From Candidatus Blastococcus massiliensis AP3 (lineage in GTDB: Bacteria > Actinomycetota > Actinomycetes > Mycobacteriales > Geodermatophilaceae): a DNA stretch of 64,000 nt. Positions 17,762-27,794 of this stretch are shown here, piece by piece. Position numbers and translations under genes: made by a program. The stretch covers positions 1,303,469 to 1,367,468 of the forward strand of contig NZ_HG931173.1 of assembly GCF_000582785.1 (NCBI RefSeq), read 5' to 3'. How positions within the stretch are numbered: position 1 is the first letter of the stretch; every line of letters starts with the position of its first letter. Under the pieces are notes generated by a model, which saw nothing but the letters and a program-made list of their open reading frames with translations, had not been told where the DNA came from and did no database searches.

Positions 17762-18538
17762 GTGGGCTCATCCGTCGTCGACCCGGACCTCCGGCTGGCC
17801 CTCGTGCTCGTCGCCCTCACGGTGATCGCGGCGGCCGCTGGATGGCTCTCCGGTCTGGGCGAGCACCGGTCGATCCTCGTCGCCGCGGCCCGCGCCACGG
17901 TGCAGCTCGCGGTCGTCTCCGCCGTGCTGGTCGCCGTCGTCGGGTCGCTGGCCCTCTCCGCCGCCTTCGTCGTCCTCATGACCGGCATCGCGTCGGTCAC
18001 CGCCGCCGGGCGGGTGACCGGACGTCCGCTGCGCTCCCCCGGTGTCCGCGGCCGGCTGGTGGCCGCCGCGCTGCCGATCGCGTGCGGCGCCGGACCCGTC
18101 GTCCTCCTCGTGCTGGCCAGCGGAACCGTTCCCCTGCGCGGCGAGGCGGTCATCCCCATCGCCGGCATCCTCATCGGCGGCGCCATGACGGCCACCTCCC
18201 TGGCCGGACGCCGGCTGCGCGAGGAGCTCGGCCAGCGGCGGGGCGAGGTGGAGGCGGCCCTCGCCCTGGGACTGATGCCGCGCGACGCCGTCCTGCTCGT
18301 CGTCCGGCCGGTCGCGGCCACCGCGCTGATCCCGCCGCTGGACCAGACCCGCACCGTCGGTCTGGTGACCCTGCCCGGCGCCTTCGTCGGCGTCCTGCTC
18401 GGCGGCGGCACGCCGCTCGAGGCGGGAGCCGCTCAGCTGCTGGTCCTCGTGGGGCTGCTCGCCGCCGAGATGCTCGCGGTCTGGATCGTCACGGAACTCG
18501 TCGGCCGCGGGGCATTGTTGGACGACGTCCCGCGTTGA
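17762..18538 (+). CDS. fetB: FetB-family ABC-type permease
   Basis: This 258-residue protein has about seven membrane helices and the FetB/YbbM pattern: AAARATVQLAVVSAVL early, then IPIAGILIGGAMTATSLAGRR and ATALIPPLDQTRTVGLVTLPGAFVGVLLGG. FetAB in E. coli exports iron under oxidative stress. The ATPase partner FetA is not adjacent, so it would have to be encoded elsewhere. GTG follows CAGGAT by eight bases. The next gene, the HtrA-type protease, starts 106 bases downstream with its own ribosome-binding site. Confidence 0.8.
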   Translation: MGSSVVDPDLRLALVLVALTVIAAAAGWLSGLGEHRSILVAAARATVQLAVVSAVLVAVVGSLALSAAFVVLMTGIASVTAAGRVTGRPLRSPGVRGRLVAAALPIACGAGPVVLLVLASGTVPLRGEAVIPIAGILIGGAMTATSLAGRRLREELGQRRGEVEAALALGLMPRDAVLLVVRPVAATALIPPLDQTRTVGLVTLPGAFVGVLLGGGTPLEAGAAQLLVLVGLLAAEMLAVWIVTELVGRGALLDDVPR

Positions 18539-18644
18539 CCCGTCCAGGCACCTCACAGGGAGCCTCCAGCCGCGCGGCAGCGCGTGGCGGGACAGTGGGG
18601 CCGTGGCGCCGGTCGGATGGCCGCGCCAAGGGAGGAATCGACCA

Positions 18645-20066
18645 GTGAGCGAACACGGACCCTCGGGTCCCACCGGCCCGGCCGAGCCGTCCGACGGCGC
18701 CGTCGAGCGGCCCGACGACGGCCAGCAGCGGCCGGAGGCCTCGGCGGCTCCCGGACCGCAGCCCTACGGCTCCGGTCCGTACCCCCGGACTCCCTACGGC
18801 CCACCCGCGTACGGGCAGTCCCCGTACACCCGCCCCTACGGCCAGGCCGGACCGGGCCAGCCGGCACCGCAGCCGTACTGGGGCCCCCCACGGATGCAGA
18901 CGACGCCCGTGCCCACCGGCTACGGGACGCCGCCGCCCGCCGCTCCCGGCGCGTCCGAGCCGGCAACGCGCCGCACCGGTCGCTTCCGCACGGGGCTCGC
19001 GGGGCTCGTGGCCGGCGCACTGATCGGCGGAGCCGCCGGCGCCGGCGTCGTCACGCTCGTCGACGACGGCGGCACCTCGGGCGGTTCACCCGCCGCGGCC
19101 CAGAACGTCGTCATCGAGAACCCCGAGTCGGCGACCACCGCGACCGCGGCGGCCGCGAAGGCCGCGCCGAGCGTCGTCACCATCTACGTCACCGGGACCG
19201 GGGGCTCCGGCAGCGGGTCGGGCGTCGTCCTCACCGAGGACGGCTTCGTCCTCACCAACAACCACGTCGTGGCCGGTGAGGACGGGCGCTCCGGCACGGT
19301 GCAGGTGCGCACCAGCGACGGCACCCTCTTCGACGCCGACGTCGTCGGCACCGATCCCGCCTCCGACCTGGCAGTGGTCCGCCTCGACGCCGAGGGGCTG
19401 ACCCCGGCCACCTTCGCCGACTCCGACGACGTCCAGGTGGGCGACATCGCCGTCGCCATCGGCGCCCCGCTGGGTCTGTCGAACACGGTCACCGACGGCA
19501 TCGTCAGCGCCACCGGCCGCGCCGTAGCCACCGGCGGGGGGCAGGACGAGGCCACGGTCATCGACGCCATCCAGACCGACGCCGCGATCAACCCGGGCAA
19601 CTCCGGGGGCGCCCTGGTGAACGGCGCCGGTGAGGTCATCGGCATCAACACCGCCATCGCCACGGTCGCCTCGGGCAGCTTCGGCGGCGAGGCGCAGAGC
19701 GGCAACATCGGCGTGGGCTTCGCCATCCCCAGCAACAGCGCCAAGCGGATCAGCGACGAGCTGATGGAGACCGGCGAGGCCACCCGCGCCTACCTCGGCG
19801 TCAGCGCCCGCACCGCGTCCGACGGCGGCAACCGCGAGGTCGGCAGCGGCGCGGAGGTCGTCAGCGTCGAGTCCGGCACCGCCGCCGAGGACGCGGGCAT
19901 CGAGGTCGGCGACGTCGTCACCGCGGTGGGCGACCGTCCGGTGACCACCTCCACCGAGCTCACCGCCGCGGTGCGCAGCCAAGCCCCGGGCGAGACCGTC
20001 GAGCTGAGGGTCCGGCGGGACGGGAACACCCGCACCATCGAGGTGACGCTGGGCTCCACCAGCTGA
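18645..20066 (+). CDS. Membrane-anchored HtrA/DegP-like serine protease with PDZ domain
   Basis: This 473-residue protein has a long cytoplasmic Pro/Tyr/Gly-rich N-terminus and one membrane helix (about 115-137). The trypsin-like domain carries the triad His207 (NNHVV), Asp241 (SDLAVV) and Ser320 (NPGNSGGALV). A PDZ domain spans about 385-470 (RAYLGVSART then AGIEVGDVVTAVG). It should degrade or remodel misfolded proteins outside the membrane. GGGAGGAA stands eight bases before the GTG. Actinomycete homologues such as PepD and HtrB contribute to cell-envelope stress responses; no two-component genes adjoin here. Confidence 0.9.
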   Translation: MSEHGPSGPTGPAEPSDGAVERPDDGQQRPEASAAPGPQPYGSGPYPRTPYGPPAYGQSPYTRPYGQAGPGQPAPQPYWGPPRMQTTPVPTGYGTPPPAAPGASEPATRRTGRFRTGLAGLVAGALIGGAAGAGVVTLVDDGGTSGGSPAAAQNVVIENPESATTATAAAAKAAPSVVTIYVTGTGGSGSGSGVVLTEDGFVLTNNHVVAGEDGRSGTVQVRTSDGTLFDADVVGTDPASDLAVVRLDAEGLTPATFADSDDVQVGDIAVAIGAPLGLSNTVTDGIVSATGRAVATGGGQDEATVIDAIQTDAAINPGNSGGALVNGAGEVIGINTAIATVASGSFGGEAQSGNIGVGFAIPSNSAKRISDELMETGEATRAYLGVSARTASDGGNREVGSGAEVVSVESGTAAEDAGIEVGDVVTAVGDRPVTTSTELTAAVRSQAPGETVELRVRRDGNTRTIEVTLGSTS

Positions 20067-20110
20067 GTCCGCCGGCGCGGGTGGCGGGTCGGGGTCCTTA
20101 GGCTCGGTGC

Positions 20111-21391
20111 GTGCCGGACCTCCTGCCGTCCCTCCCGCTGACCGCCTCGCTGGACGATCCGCAGCGGGCGCGCGACCTGGCCCGGATGAAGCGGATGGCG
20201 ACCGGGCTGTTCGTGCTCGCCGCCGTCGTCTTCGTCGTCTGCACGCTCGTGGGCACCGAACAGGGCGCCTGGATCGGCTACGTGCGCGCCACGGCCGAGG
20301 CGTCCATGGTCGGCGCCCTGGCCGACTGGTTCGCCGTCACCGCGCTGTTCCGGCACCCCTTGCGGCTGCCGATCCCGCACACCGCGATCATCCCGCGCAA
20401 GAAGGACCAGATCGGCGCCAGCCTGGGCACCTTCGTGCAGGAGAACTTCCTCACCCGCACGGTGATCGAGGAGAAGCTCGGCACCATGGACGTCCCCGGG
20501 CGGCTCGGGATCTTCCTCGCCGCTCCCGGGCGGGCCGAGCGCCTCTCCGGGGACGCAGCCGCCGCGCTGTCCGCCCTCACCGACCTGCTCCGCGACGAGG
20601 ACCTCGAGCCCGCCGTCGCCGCCCTGGTGCAGCGCAAGCTGCACGAGACCCCCGCCGCCCCGGCGCTGGCGCGGGTGCTGGAGCTGGTGGTCGACGGCGA
20701 CCGGCACCAGGAGGTCCTCTCCGCGGCCCTCCGGCTGATGTCCCGGTTCCTCGAGGACAACCGGCTGGTCTTCCGCGCCCAGCTCGGCGACGCCTCCCCC
20801 GCGTGGGTGCCCGACTGGGTGGACGACCGGGTGTTCGACCGTGCGTTCGCCGGCATCCAGCGCTTCCTCGACGAGGTCGGCGCCGACCCGCGGCACCCGC
20901 TGCGCCACGACTACGACGTCCGCCTGCGGGCGTACGCGGAGGCGCTGCGCACCGACCCGGACGCGGCCGCCCGCGTCGAGGGGCTGAAGAAGGAACTGCT
21001 CGAGCACCCGGCGGTGCGCACCTGGTCGGGCTCGCTCTGGGGCAACGCGAAGACCGCCGTCCTCGCCGCGGCCGCCGACCCGGACTCGGAGCTGCGCGCC
21101 CGGGTCACCGCCCTGATCCTCGAGGGCGCCCGCATGCTCGAGTCCGACCCCACGGTCCGCGAACTGGTCCAGCGGCACGCGGCCGGCGTCGCCGGCTACC
21201 TGGCGGAACGGTTCTCCGGCGACGTCGCCGACCTGGTGAGCAGCACCGTGGCCCGCTGGGACACCGACGAGACCAGTCGCCGGATCGAGCTGCAGGTCGG
21301 CCGTGACCTGCAGTGGATCCGGGTCAACGGCACCGTCGTCGGCGGGCTCGCCGGCCTGGTGATCTACACCGTGGCCCAGCTCATCGGCTGA
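20111..21391 (+). CDS. DUF445 domain-containing membrane protein
   Basis: This 426-residue protein matches DUF445: one N-terminal hydrophobic helix (about 31-48), then GYVRATAEASMVGALADWFAVTALF, a signature of the family, a long helical central part, and a C-terminal helix with GTVVGGLAGLVIYTVAQLI. The function is unknown. GTG is six bases after TAGGCT (20099-20104). It converges on the CBS-domain gene, with 12 bases between the two stops. Confidence 0.88.
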   Translation: MPDLLPSLPLTASLDDPQRARDLARMKRMATGLFVLAAVVFVVCTLVGTEQGAWIGYVRATAEASMVGALADWFAVTALFRHPLRLPIPHTAIIPRKKDQIGASLGTFVQENFLTRTVIEEKLGTMDVPGRLGIFLAAPGRAERLSGDAAAALSALTDLLRDEDLEPAVAALVQRKLHETPAAPALARVLELVVDGDRHQEVLSAALRLMSRFLEDNRLVFRAQLGDASPAWVPDWVDDRVFDRAFAGIQRFLDEVGADPRHPLRHDYDVRLRAYAEALRTDPDAAARVEGLKKELLEHPAVRTWSGSLWGNAKTAVLAAAADPDSELRARVTALILEGARMLESDPTVRELVQRHAAGVAGYLAERFSGDVADLVSSTVARWDTDETSRRIELQVGRDLQWIRVNGTVVGGLAGLVIYTVAQLIG

Positions 21392-21403
21392 GCCCGCCGG
21401 CCG

Positions 21404-21835
21404 TCAGGGCGTCTGGATGTAGTCGACGAGCTGCCGGCGCTCCGTCTCCAGCTCGTCGAGCCTTGCCTTGACGACGTCGCCGATCGACACGATGCCGACC
21501 AGCGCCCCGTCGGCGACGACCGGGACGTGCCGGACCCGCTGGTCGGTCATCGTCCGCGCGAGGCCGTCCACGCTGGCGTCCGGCGGGCAGGTGTGCACCG
21601 ACTGCGTCATCACGCTGGAGACCGGTTCGGCGAGGAGCCCGGCCCCGTGCTCGTGGAGTCCGCGGGCGACGTCCCGCTCGGAGATGATGCCCTCGACGCG
21701 GCGGCCGTCGGAGGACACGACGAGCGCGCCGATGCCCTTCTCGGCCAGCAGTTCGAGTGCGGCCCGGACGCTGTCCGACGCATCGATGGTGGCGACCTCG
21801 GGACCCTTGCGGCGGAGCAGTTGGCTGATCTGCAC
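21404..21835 (-). CDS. Tandem CBS-domain protein
   Basis: This 143-residue protein has two CBS motifs: first about 8-65 with ALVVSSDGRRVEGIISERDV, second about 72-130 with VRHVPVVADGALVGIVSIGDVVK. Such stand-alone pairs bind adenine nucleotides and usually act as regulatory modules. The GTG start has GAGGAGGAA five bases upstream. The end carries a charged helix. No partner is obvious from the context. Confidence 0.85.
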   Translation of the reverse strand: MQISQLLRRKGPEVATIDASDSVRAALELLAEKGIGALVVSSDGRRVEGIISERDVARGLHEHGAGLLAEPVSSVMTQSVHTCPPDASVDGLARTMTDQRVRHVPVVADGALVGIVSIGDVVKARLDELETERRQLVDYIQTP

Positions 21836-21904
21836 AGGTTCCTCCTCGGGAGCGGTGCCGCGGAGTGTGCCCTGGATCACGTGGTCAGGGCAACGTTCGC
21901 CGGA

Positions 21905-22864
21905 TCAGCGGCGGGCCATCCCCGCGGCGTACAGCGCGATTCCCGCCGCGACGCTGACGTTGAGCGACTCGGTGTCGCGATCGATCGGGATGCGGACGAC
22001 GACGTCGCACTTCTCCCGCACCAGCCGCGACAGCCCGGTGCCCTCGGCCCCGACGACGAGCGCCACCGGGTCGGCGAACCCGTCGTACTCGTGCAGGTCG
22101 ACGTCGCCGTCGCCGGCCAGACCGACCGTCTGCAGGCCGGCGTCCTGGTAGCTCCCCAGGGTGCGGGCCAGGTTGACCGCCCGCGCCACCGGGATGCGCG
22201 CCGCGGCGCCGGCGCTCGTCCGCCAGGCCGAGGCGGTCATCCCCACCGCGCGACGCTGCGGGACGACGACGCCCTGGGCGTCGAAGGCGGCGGCCGACCG
22301 GACGACCGCACCCAGGTTCCGCGGATCGGTGACGCCGTCCAGCGCCACGATCAGCGGGGGCCGGCCGGAGTTGCGGGCCAGGTCGACCAGGTCGTCCGGG
22401 TGCGCGTAGTCGTAGGGCGGCACCTGCAGGCCGATGCCCTGGTGCAGCGCGCCCTGGGACATGCGGTCGAACTCGGCCTTGCCGACCTCCATCAACGGCA
22501 GCCCGCGGTCGGCGGCCAGGGCCAGCGCCTCGGTGATCCGCTCGTCGGTGGCCCGTGCGGTGTCCCCGGTGACGACGTACAGCGCGGTCGCCGGGATCTG
22601 CGCCCGCAGCGCCTCGACGACGGGGTTGCGGCCGAGGAGGAGCTCCGGCGACTCCTCCTGCCGCTGGCGGGCACGGGCGCGGTCGGCGCGCTGCCGCTCC
22701 TGGGCCTGCGCCTTGCGCTGGGCGGGATGGCCGTAGCGCTGCTCGGCCGGCGGGGTGGCACCGCGTCCGGCCAGCGAGCGACGGTTCTTGCCGCCGGTCC
22801 CCGCGGTGGCGGTCTTCTTGCCGGCGCCGGTCGAGCGGCCGCGGCGCTGGCTGTTGCCGGCCAT
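21905..22864 (-). CDS. rlmB: 23S rRNA (guanosine-2251-2'-O)-methyltransferase RlmB
   Basis: This 319-residue SpoU-class methyltransferase has a basic disordered N-terminus (about 1-75). The substrate-binding domain begins [14 protein letters not shown], followed by the SPOUT knot motifs [25 protein letters not shown] and [12 protein letters not shown]. It methylates the ribose of G2251 in the peptidyl-transferase P loop. Its ATG overlaps the cysS stop in TGATG, so the two are translationally coupled. Confidence 0.92.
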   Translation of the reverse strand: MAGNSQRRGRSTGAGKKTATAGTGGKNRRSLAGRGATPPAEQRYGHPAQRKAQAQERQRADRARARQRQEESPELLLGRNPVVEALRAQIPATALYVVTGDTARATDERITEALALAADRGLPLMEVGKAEFDRMSQGALHQGIGLQVPPYDYAHPDDLVDLARNSGRPPLIVALDGVTDPRNLGAVVRSAAAFDAQGVVVPQRRAVGMTASAWRTSAGAAARIPVARAVNLARTLGSYQDAGLQTVGLAGDGDVDLHEYDGFADPVALVVGAEGTGLSRLVREKCDVVVRIPIDRDTESLNVSVAAGIALYAAGMARR

Positions 22865-24264
22865 CAGCGGGTCAGCTCCCATCGGGTTCCTTGCGGGGTG
22901 TCCTCGACGGAGACGCCGAGAGCGGTGAGCCGGTCGCGGATCGCGTCCGCGGCCGTGAAGTCCTTGCGGGCGCGGGCGGCCTGGCGCTGCTCGAGCGCGA
23001 GCGCGAGCAGCCCGTCGGTGGCCCGCCCGAGGCGGTCGTCGGCGCCGGCCGCCCACTGCGGGTCGAGCGGATCGAGGCCGAGGACGCCGAGCATGGCGCG
23101 GGTCGCGTCCAGCGCGGCGCGGACGGCCGCGTCGTCGTCGTCGGCCAGGGCGGTGTTGCCCTGTCGCACGGCCTCGTGGACGGCGGCGATCGCCGCCGGC
23201 GTCCCCAGGTCGTCGTCCAGGGCGGCGCGGAAGGCGTCGGGCAGTTCGTTGGTCGCGATGTCCCCGCCCACCCTCTCGGCGGCGCGCTTCACGAACGACT
23301 CGATCCGCCGGTAGCCGGCGGCCGCCTCCTCGAGCGCGGTGTCGGTGAACTCGATCGCGGAACGGTAGTGCGGCGCGACCAGGTAGTAGCGCAGCTCGAC
23401 CGGTCGCACCCGCTGCACCACCTCGTCGACCAGCGCGGTGTTGCCCAGCGACTTGCTCATCTTCTCGCCGCCGAGGGTGACCCAGCCGTTGTGCAGCCAG
23501 TACCGGGCGAAGCCGTCACCGGCGGCGCGCGACTGCGCCTGCTCGTTCTCGTGGTGCGGGAAGCGCAGGTCCAGGCCGCCGCCGTGGATGTCGAACTCGG
23601 CCCCGAGGTACTTGCCGACCATGGCCGAGCACTCGAGGTGCCAGCCCGGACGGCCGCGGCCCCACGGCGTGTCCCACGACGCGGTCTCGGGCTCGCCCTC
23701 CTTGTGGGCCTTCCACAGGGCGAAGTCGCGAGGGTCGCGCTTGCGGTCGTCGCTGTCGGTGTCGGCGGCGGGCTCGAGGTTCTCCAGCTTCTGCCCGGTC
23801 AGCGCCCCGTACTCGGGGAAGGAACGGACGTCGAAGTAGACGTCGCCGTCGACGGCGTAGGCGTGCCCGCGGTCGATCAGCCGCTGCATCAGCGTGACCA
23901 TCTCCGGGATGTGGCCGGTGGCGCGCGGCTCGTACGTGGGCGGCAGGACGCCGAGGACGGCGAGCGCCCGCGTGGCGGCCAGTTCGTTGTCGTACGCCCA
24001 GGCCCACCACGGGACGTCGTGCTCGGCCGACTTCGCGAGGATCTTGTCGTCGATGTCGGTGACGTTGCGGACGTAGGTGACGTCCAGGCCGCTGTGCGTC
24101 AGCCATCGACGGAGCACGTCGAAGGCGAGCGCGGCGCGGACGTGACCGATGTGCGGGCGTCCCTGCACGGTGAGCCCGCAGACGTAGACGGAGGCCTGAC
24201 CGGCACGCAGGGGCGTGAAGTCGCGGACCGCGCGGGCGGCCGTGTCGTACAGGCGGAGGCTCAC
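22864..24264 (-). CDS. cysS: Cysteinyl-tRNA synthetase
   Basis: This 466-residue class I synthetase has the zinc/cysteine motif [10 protein letters not shown], the HIGH-type motif [24 protein letters not shown], the zinc-ligand region HHENEQAQS, and KMSKSLGN. It charges tRNA-Cys. The mycothiol ligase MshC is related, but its cysteine motif differs (CGITPYD type) and it lacks the C-terminal part present here. The GTG start follows ispF by 10 bases. It forms an operon with ispD, ispF and rlmB. Confidence 0.95.
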   Translation of the reverse strand: MSLRLYDTAARAVRDFTPLRAGQASVYVCGLTVQGRPHIGHVRAALAFDVLRRWLTHSGLDVTYVRNVTDIDDKILAKSAEHDVPWWAWAYDNELAATRALAVLGVLPPTYEPRATGHIPEMVTLMQRLIDRGHAYAVDGDVYFDVRSFPEYGALTGQKLENLEPAADTDSDDRKRDPRDFALWKAHKEGEPETASWDTPWGRGRPGWHLECSAMVGKYLGAEFDIHGGGLDLRFPHHENEQAQSRAAGDGFARYWLHNGWVTLGGEKMSKSLGNTALVDEVVQRVRPVELRYYLVAPHYRSAIEFTDTALEEAAAGYRRIESFVKRAAERVGGDIATNELPDAFRAALDDDLGTPAAIAAVHEAVRQGNTALADDDDAAVRAALDATRAMLGVLGLDPLDPQWAAGADDRLGRATDGLLALALEQRQAARARKDFTAADAIRDRLTALGVSVEDTPQGTRWELTR

Positions 24265-24274
24265 CGCCCGGAGT

Positions 24275-24796
24275 CTACGGAGTGGCGGAGGGCCCTTCTG
24301 CCTGCGGAGAGCCCGCATCCCTCGTCCGGACCACCAGCGCGGTCGCCACGGCGGCCCGCCCCTCGCCCCGGCCGGTCAGCCCGAGCCCGTCGGTGGTGGT
24401 GGCGCTCACGCTCACCGGGGCACCGAGCGCGGCGGAGAGCACCGCCTCGGCCTCCGCCCGGCGCGGGCCGACCTTGGGGGTGTTCCCGATCAGCTGCACC
24501 GACGCGTTGCCGACCTGCCAGCCGGCGTCCGCGAGGACCTCCCGGACGTGGGCGAGGACGTCGGCGCCCCGGGCGCCGGACCAGCGCGGGTCGTCGGTGC
24601 CCAGCAGCCCGCCGATGTCGCCCAGGCCCGCGGCGGAGAGGACGGCGTCGGTGAGGGCGTGGGCCACGACGTCGCCGTCCGAGTGCCCGGCGCAGCCGTC
24701 GGCGTCCGGCCACTCCAGACCCGCCAGCCAGCAGGGGCGACCCGGCTCGACCGGGTGCACGTCGGTCCCGGTGCCGACGCGGGGCAGCCCGGTCAC
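24275..24796 (-). CDS. ispF: 2-C-methyl-D-erythritol 2,4-cyclodiphosphate synthase
   Basis: This 173-residue MEP-pathway enzyme makes MEcPP from CDP-ME2P. The metal ligands are in GTDVHP (Asp and His) and [18 protein letters not shown] and [14 protein letters not shown] are family signatures. GTG overlaps the ispD stop by four bases (GTGA). IspD and IspF here are separate proteins, not the fused form. Confidence 0.95.
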   Translation of the reverse strand: MTGLPRVGTGTDVHPVEPGRPCWLAGLEWPDADGCAGHSDGDVVAHALTDAVLSAAGLGDIGGLLGTDDPRWSGARGADVLAHVREVLADAGWQVGNASVQLIGNTPKVGPRRAEAEAVLSAALGAPVSVSATTTDGLGLTGRGEGRAAVATALVVRTRDAGSPQAEGPSATP

Positions 24797-25452
24797 CGGG
24801 CCACCTGCGCCTCGGCCAGCGCGAGGTCGTGCGCGACGGTCACCTTCGCGGCCCGCTCGTCTCCGGGGACGGTGACCACCGGGACCCCGGCGGCGCGGAC
24901 GACCGCGGCGTCGTCGGTGAGATCGGCGTCGGCCGGGAGACCGGAGTACGCGGCGGCGAGGACGGCGCGGTCGAACCCCTGGGGGGTCTGCACCCGGCGG
25001 AGCGTCGCGCGCGGAGGCACCTCGGTGATCACGCCGGCATCGTCCACGACCACCGTGGTGTCCACGACCGGCAGGACCGGGACGACGGCCGGGTGGCCGT
25101 CCCCGAGGGCGGCCAGGACCCGGCGCACGAGGTCCGGCGGGGTCAGCGGACGGGCCGCGTCGTGCACGAGGACGACGTCGGCGCCCGCGGTCGCGGCGGC
25201 GAGACAGGCGCGCACCGAGCCGGTCCGGCTGGCCGCTCCGTCGACGAGGCGGACACCGGGCAGGGCGGCGGCGAACGCGTCCCGCTGGGCCGCGGGCACC
25301 GCGACGACGATCTCGGCCACCCCGCCGGCGCGCAGCGCGTCGACCGACCAGGCGACCAGCGGTCGACCGGCCAGCGGAACCAGCGCCTTCGGCAGGTCCG
25401 CCCCCAGACGCGAACCACTCCCGGCCGCTGCGACGATCGCGACAGCGTGCAC
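24793..25452 (-). CDS. ispD: 2-C-methyl-D-erythritol 4-phosphate cytidylyltransferase
   Basis: This 219-residue nucleotidyltransferase has the P-loop-like [20 protein letters not shown], the signatures [15 protein letters not shown] and [14 protein letters not shown], and a near-terminal [12 protein letters not shown]. It makes CDP-methylerythritol for isoprenoids. The start is GTG (VHAVAIVAA). The gene lies 38 bases after carD in the same direction, an order conserved in actinomycetes. Confidence 0.94.
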   Translation of the reverse strand: MHAVAIVAAAGSGSRLGADLPKALVPLAGRPLVAWSVDALRAGGVAEIVVAVPAAQRDAFAAALPGVRLVDGAASRTGSVRACLAAATAGADVVLVHDAARPLTPPDLVRRVLAALGDGHPAVVPVLPVVDTTVVVDDAGVITEVPPRATLRRVQTPQGFDRAVLAAAYSGLPADADLTDDAAVVRAAGVPVVTVPGDERAAKVTVAHDLALAEAQVAR

Positions 25453-25490
25453 GGGAGTGGTCCGGTTCGTCCTGGGGTGCTGAGGAGTGC

Positions 25491-25973
25491 TCAGCTGGCG
25501 AGGACCTCGTCGAGCAGGATCTCGGCCTTGTCCTCGTTGGTGCCCTCGGCGAGCGCGAGCTCGCTGACCAGGATCTGGCGCGCCTTGGAGAGCATGCGCT
25601 TCTCCCCGGCGGAGAGCCCGCGGTCCTTGTCGCGGCGCCACAGGTCGCGGACGACCTCGGCCACCTTGTTCACGTCACCCGAGGCCAGCTTCTCGAGGTT
25701 CGCCTTGTAGCGGCGCGACCAGTTGGTCGGCTCCTCGGTGTGAGGCGCGCGCAGCACCTCGAAGACCTTGTCCAGGCCCTCCTGACCGACGACGTCGCGG
25801 ACGCCGACGATCTCTGCGTTGTCAGCCGGTACCCGCACGGTGAGGTCGCCCTGGGCGACCTTCAGCACGAGGTAGGCCCTCTCGACGCCCTTGATGGTCC
25901 GCTGCTCGATCGCCTCGATCAGCGCGGCACCATGATGCGGATAGACGACGGTCTCGCCGACAGTGAAGCCCAT
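25491..25973 (-). CDS. carD: CarD-family RNA polymerase-binding regulator
   Basis: This 160-residue protein has an N-terminal RNAP-interacting domain starting [20 protein letters not shown] and a helical C-terminal DNA-binding domain with [18 protein letters not shown] and [17 protein letters not shown]. CarD stabilises open promoter complexes, especially at rRNA promoters, and is essential in mycobacteria. It heads the leftward ispD-ispF-cysS-rlmB block. AAAGGGG precedes the ATG. Confidence 0.95.
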   Translation of the reverse strand: MGFTVGETVVYPHHGAALIEAIEQRTIKGVERAYLVLKVAQGDLTVRVPADNAEIVGVRDVVGQEGLDKVFEVLRAPHTEEPTNWSRRYKANLEKLASGDVNKVAEVVRDLWRRDKDRGLSAGEKRMLSKARQILVSELALAEGTNEDKAEILLDEVLAS

Positions 25974-26000
25974 GTGAATGTGACCCCTTTCGCTGACTCC

Positions 26001-26006
26001 AGGCTA
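26001..26006 (-). promoter_or_regulatory. Candidate -10 box of carD
   Basis: TAGCCT on the minus strand lies 27 bases upstream of the carD ATG, leaving room for a short leader with AAAGGGG. A -35 element is not convincing. Confidence 0.35.
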
Positions 26007-26096
26007 CCACGGCAGACTGACCGAACGGACCTCGGTCGTGCCGTAAAGGTGCAGGTCAGAGGCCCGATCCGCTTCGGAGAGGGGGTTGACAGAGCC

Positions 26097-26951
26097 ATGC
26101 CCGGTGTGCGTCAGCCCACGCCGCGGACCCCGTCGGCGGCCGCACTGGCGCGCGCGACGCACCTCGGTCCGGCGGTCGCGGTGACCACCGTGGCGACCCT
26201 GCTCGCCGTCGCCGCCGGCGCGGGCGCCGGCCGGGCGGCGCTCGTCTGCGCGGCCGTTCTCGCAGGTCAGGCGTCCATCGGCTGGAGCAACGACTGGCTC
26301 GACGCCGACCGGGACCGCGCCGTCGCGCGGCCCGACAAGCCGGTGGTGCAGGGTGCCCTCGACCCCGCGGCCCTGCGCGCGGCCGCCCTCGCCGCCGTCG
26401 CCGCCGCCGTTCCGCTGTCCCTGCTCCTCGGGGTCGTGCCGGGGTTGCTGCTCCTGGTCCTCGTGGCCAGTGGCTGGGCGTACAACGCCGGGTTGAAGCG
26501 CACCGCCGCGTCCGTACTGCCCTACGTCACCGGGTTCGGGGCCCTGCCGGCCGGAGTCGTCGCCGCGGCCCCCGGCACGCCGTCGGCCCCCTGGTGGCTG
26601 GTCGCCGCGGGCGGCGCACTGGGGGCCGCGGCCCACTTCGCGAACGTGGCCCCCGACCTCGAGGACGATCTCGCCACCGGGGTCCGGGGACTCCCCCACC
26701 GGCTGGGCGCCGTTCCCTCCGGCGCGCTCTGCGCCGCGCTGCTGCTGGCCGCGTCCGTCGCACTGGTCCTCGGCCCCGACGGCCCCCCGACCGCGGCCGG
26801 CTGGACGGGGCTCGCGATCGCCGTCCCGGTCGCCGCCACGGCCGCCCTCGCGGGCACCGGTCGAGCGCGGCGGCTGGCCTTCCCCGCCGTCATGCTGCTC
26901 GTCGTCCTCGACGTGGTCCTCCTGCTGGCCGGCGGCGCCGGCGTCACCTGA
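26097..26951 (+). CDS. UbiA-family prenyltransferase
   Basis: This 284-residue membrane protein has about eight or nine helices. The first Asp-rich motif is NDWLDADRD (65-73, the NDxxDxxxD type), followed by RPDKPVVQG; the second is NVAPDLEDDLATG. It transfers a prenyl chain to an aromatic or other acceptor, and the acceptor is not deducible. Menaquinone (MenA) and heme O (CtaB) enzymes have different signatures, so it is an orphan of the superfamily. It is divergent from carD. Confidence 0.82.
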   Translation: MPGVRQPTPRTPSAAALARATHLGPAVAVTTVATLLAVAAGAGAGRAALVCAAVLAGQASIGWSNDWLDADRDRAVARPDKPVVQGALDPAALRAAALAAVAAAVPLSLLLGVVPGLLLLVLVASGWAYNAGLKRTAASVLPYVTGFGALPAGVVAAAPGTPSAPWWLVAAGGALGAAAHFANVAPDLEDDLATGVRGLPHRLGAVPSGALCAALLLAASVALVLGPDGPPTAAGWTGLAIAVPVAATAALAGTGRARRLAFPAVMLLVVLDVVLLLAGGAGVT

Positions 26952-27091
26952 ACCGCGCCCGCGCGCGGGCCCGGAAGGATCGCCCCCCTTCCCTGCGGGC
27001 GGTCCCCCGGGGGCGACCGTTAGGCTCCAGTCGATCCTCGCGCCACCCGTCCCGCGGTGGCCGGACCGAACCTGTGTGGAGGTCGACGGCT

Positions 27092-27736
27092 GTGAACCGC
27101 GCTCTGCGCGCCGCCACCCTGTGCGTTGCGCTGCTCTCCCCCGTCGCGCTCTCCGCGTGCAGCGCGGGGCAGGTCACGCAGACGGCGACCCAGGACCGGG
27201 ACCGGACCGGGGCGATGGCCCAGGTCGGCGACATCACCCTGCGCCAGGTGCAGGTCGTCAACCCGCGCGGCGGAGGCTCGTACGACGCCGGCGACGACGT
27301 CGATCTGCGGATGGCGATCGTGAACACCGGTCGGGAGGACGACACCCTCACCTCCATCGAGGGTGAGGGCTTCTCGTCGGTCGAGATCACCGGCAGCGAG
27401 ACGGAGGCAAAGAACCGAGGCGTCTCGCTGGGCCAGCTGCCCGTCGGGTCGTCCGGCGAGATCGAGGTGCCCGCCGGCACCACGCTGATCATCGGCGAGG
27501 ACGACCTGACCGTCACCCTGACCGGCCTGGACGAAGCGCTCACCGTCGGCAAGTACCTCACCCTGGTCCTCACCTTCGAGAACGCGGGTGAAATCACCGT
27601 GCAGGCCACGGTCGCCACCCCGTCCCGGACGATCGAGCGGGCCGAGAGCTTCGACTTCCACCACTCGGAGGAAGCCAGCGAGGGCGCGGAGGACATCGCC
27701 CGCGAGCGCGAGTCCGACATCGGCGACGAGGACTGA
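27092..27736 (+). CDS. Secreted lipoprotein, PCu(A)C-like beta-sandwich suspected
   Basis: This 214-residue protein has a signal peptide ending in the lipobox LSAC (Cys23). A beta-rich domain follows with DITLRQVQVVNPRGGGSYDAG, LRMAIVNTG and VGKYLTLVLTFENAGEITVQ. The order resembles the PCu(A)C/DUF461 copper-chaperone fold, but the conserved His/Met copper ligands are not evident, so a metal role is doubtful. The C-terminal tail is acidic. GTGGAGG lies before the GTG, and a TAGGCT box lies at 27021-27026. It sits just upstream of radA-disA on the same strand. Confidence 0.75.
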   Translation: MNRALRAATLCVALLSPVALSACSAGQVTQTATQDRDRTGAMAQVGDITLRQVQVVNPRGGGSYDAGDDVDLRMAIVNTGREDDTLTSIEGEGFSSVEITGSETEAKNRGVSLGQLPVGSSGEIEVPAGTTLIIGEDDLTVTLTGLDEALTVGKYLTLVLTFENAGEITVQATVATPSRTIERAESFDFHHSEEASEGAEDIARERESDIGDED

Positions 27737-27794
27737 CCTCCCGGCCCCCCGGCGCTTCCCGCTTCCTGTCGTAGGCGCGGGTTAGCGTCGCCGC

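Noticed and set aside
16924-18411. 495-codon leftward frame ending in GTGA at the GNAT start
   Set aside because: The middle part holds a real membrane protein, but its front is antisense to fetB and its tail is out of frame with the evident C-terminal coding. The GTGA overlap with GNAT is therefore probably chance.
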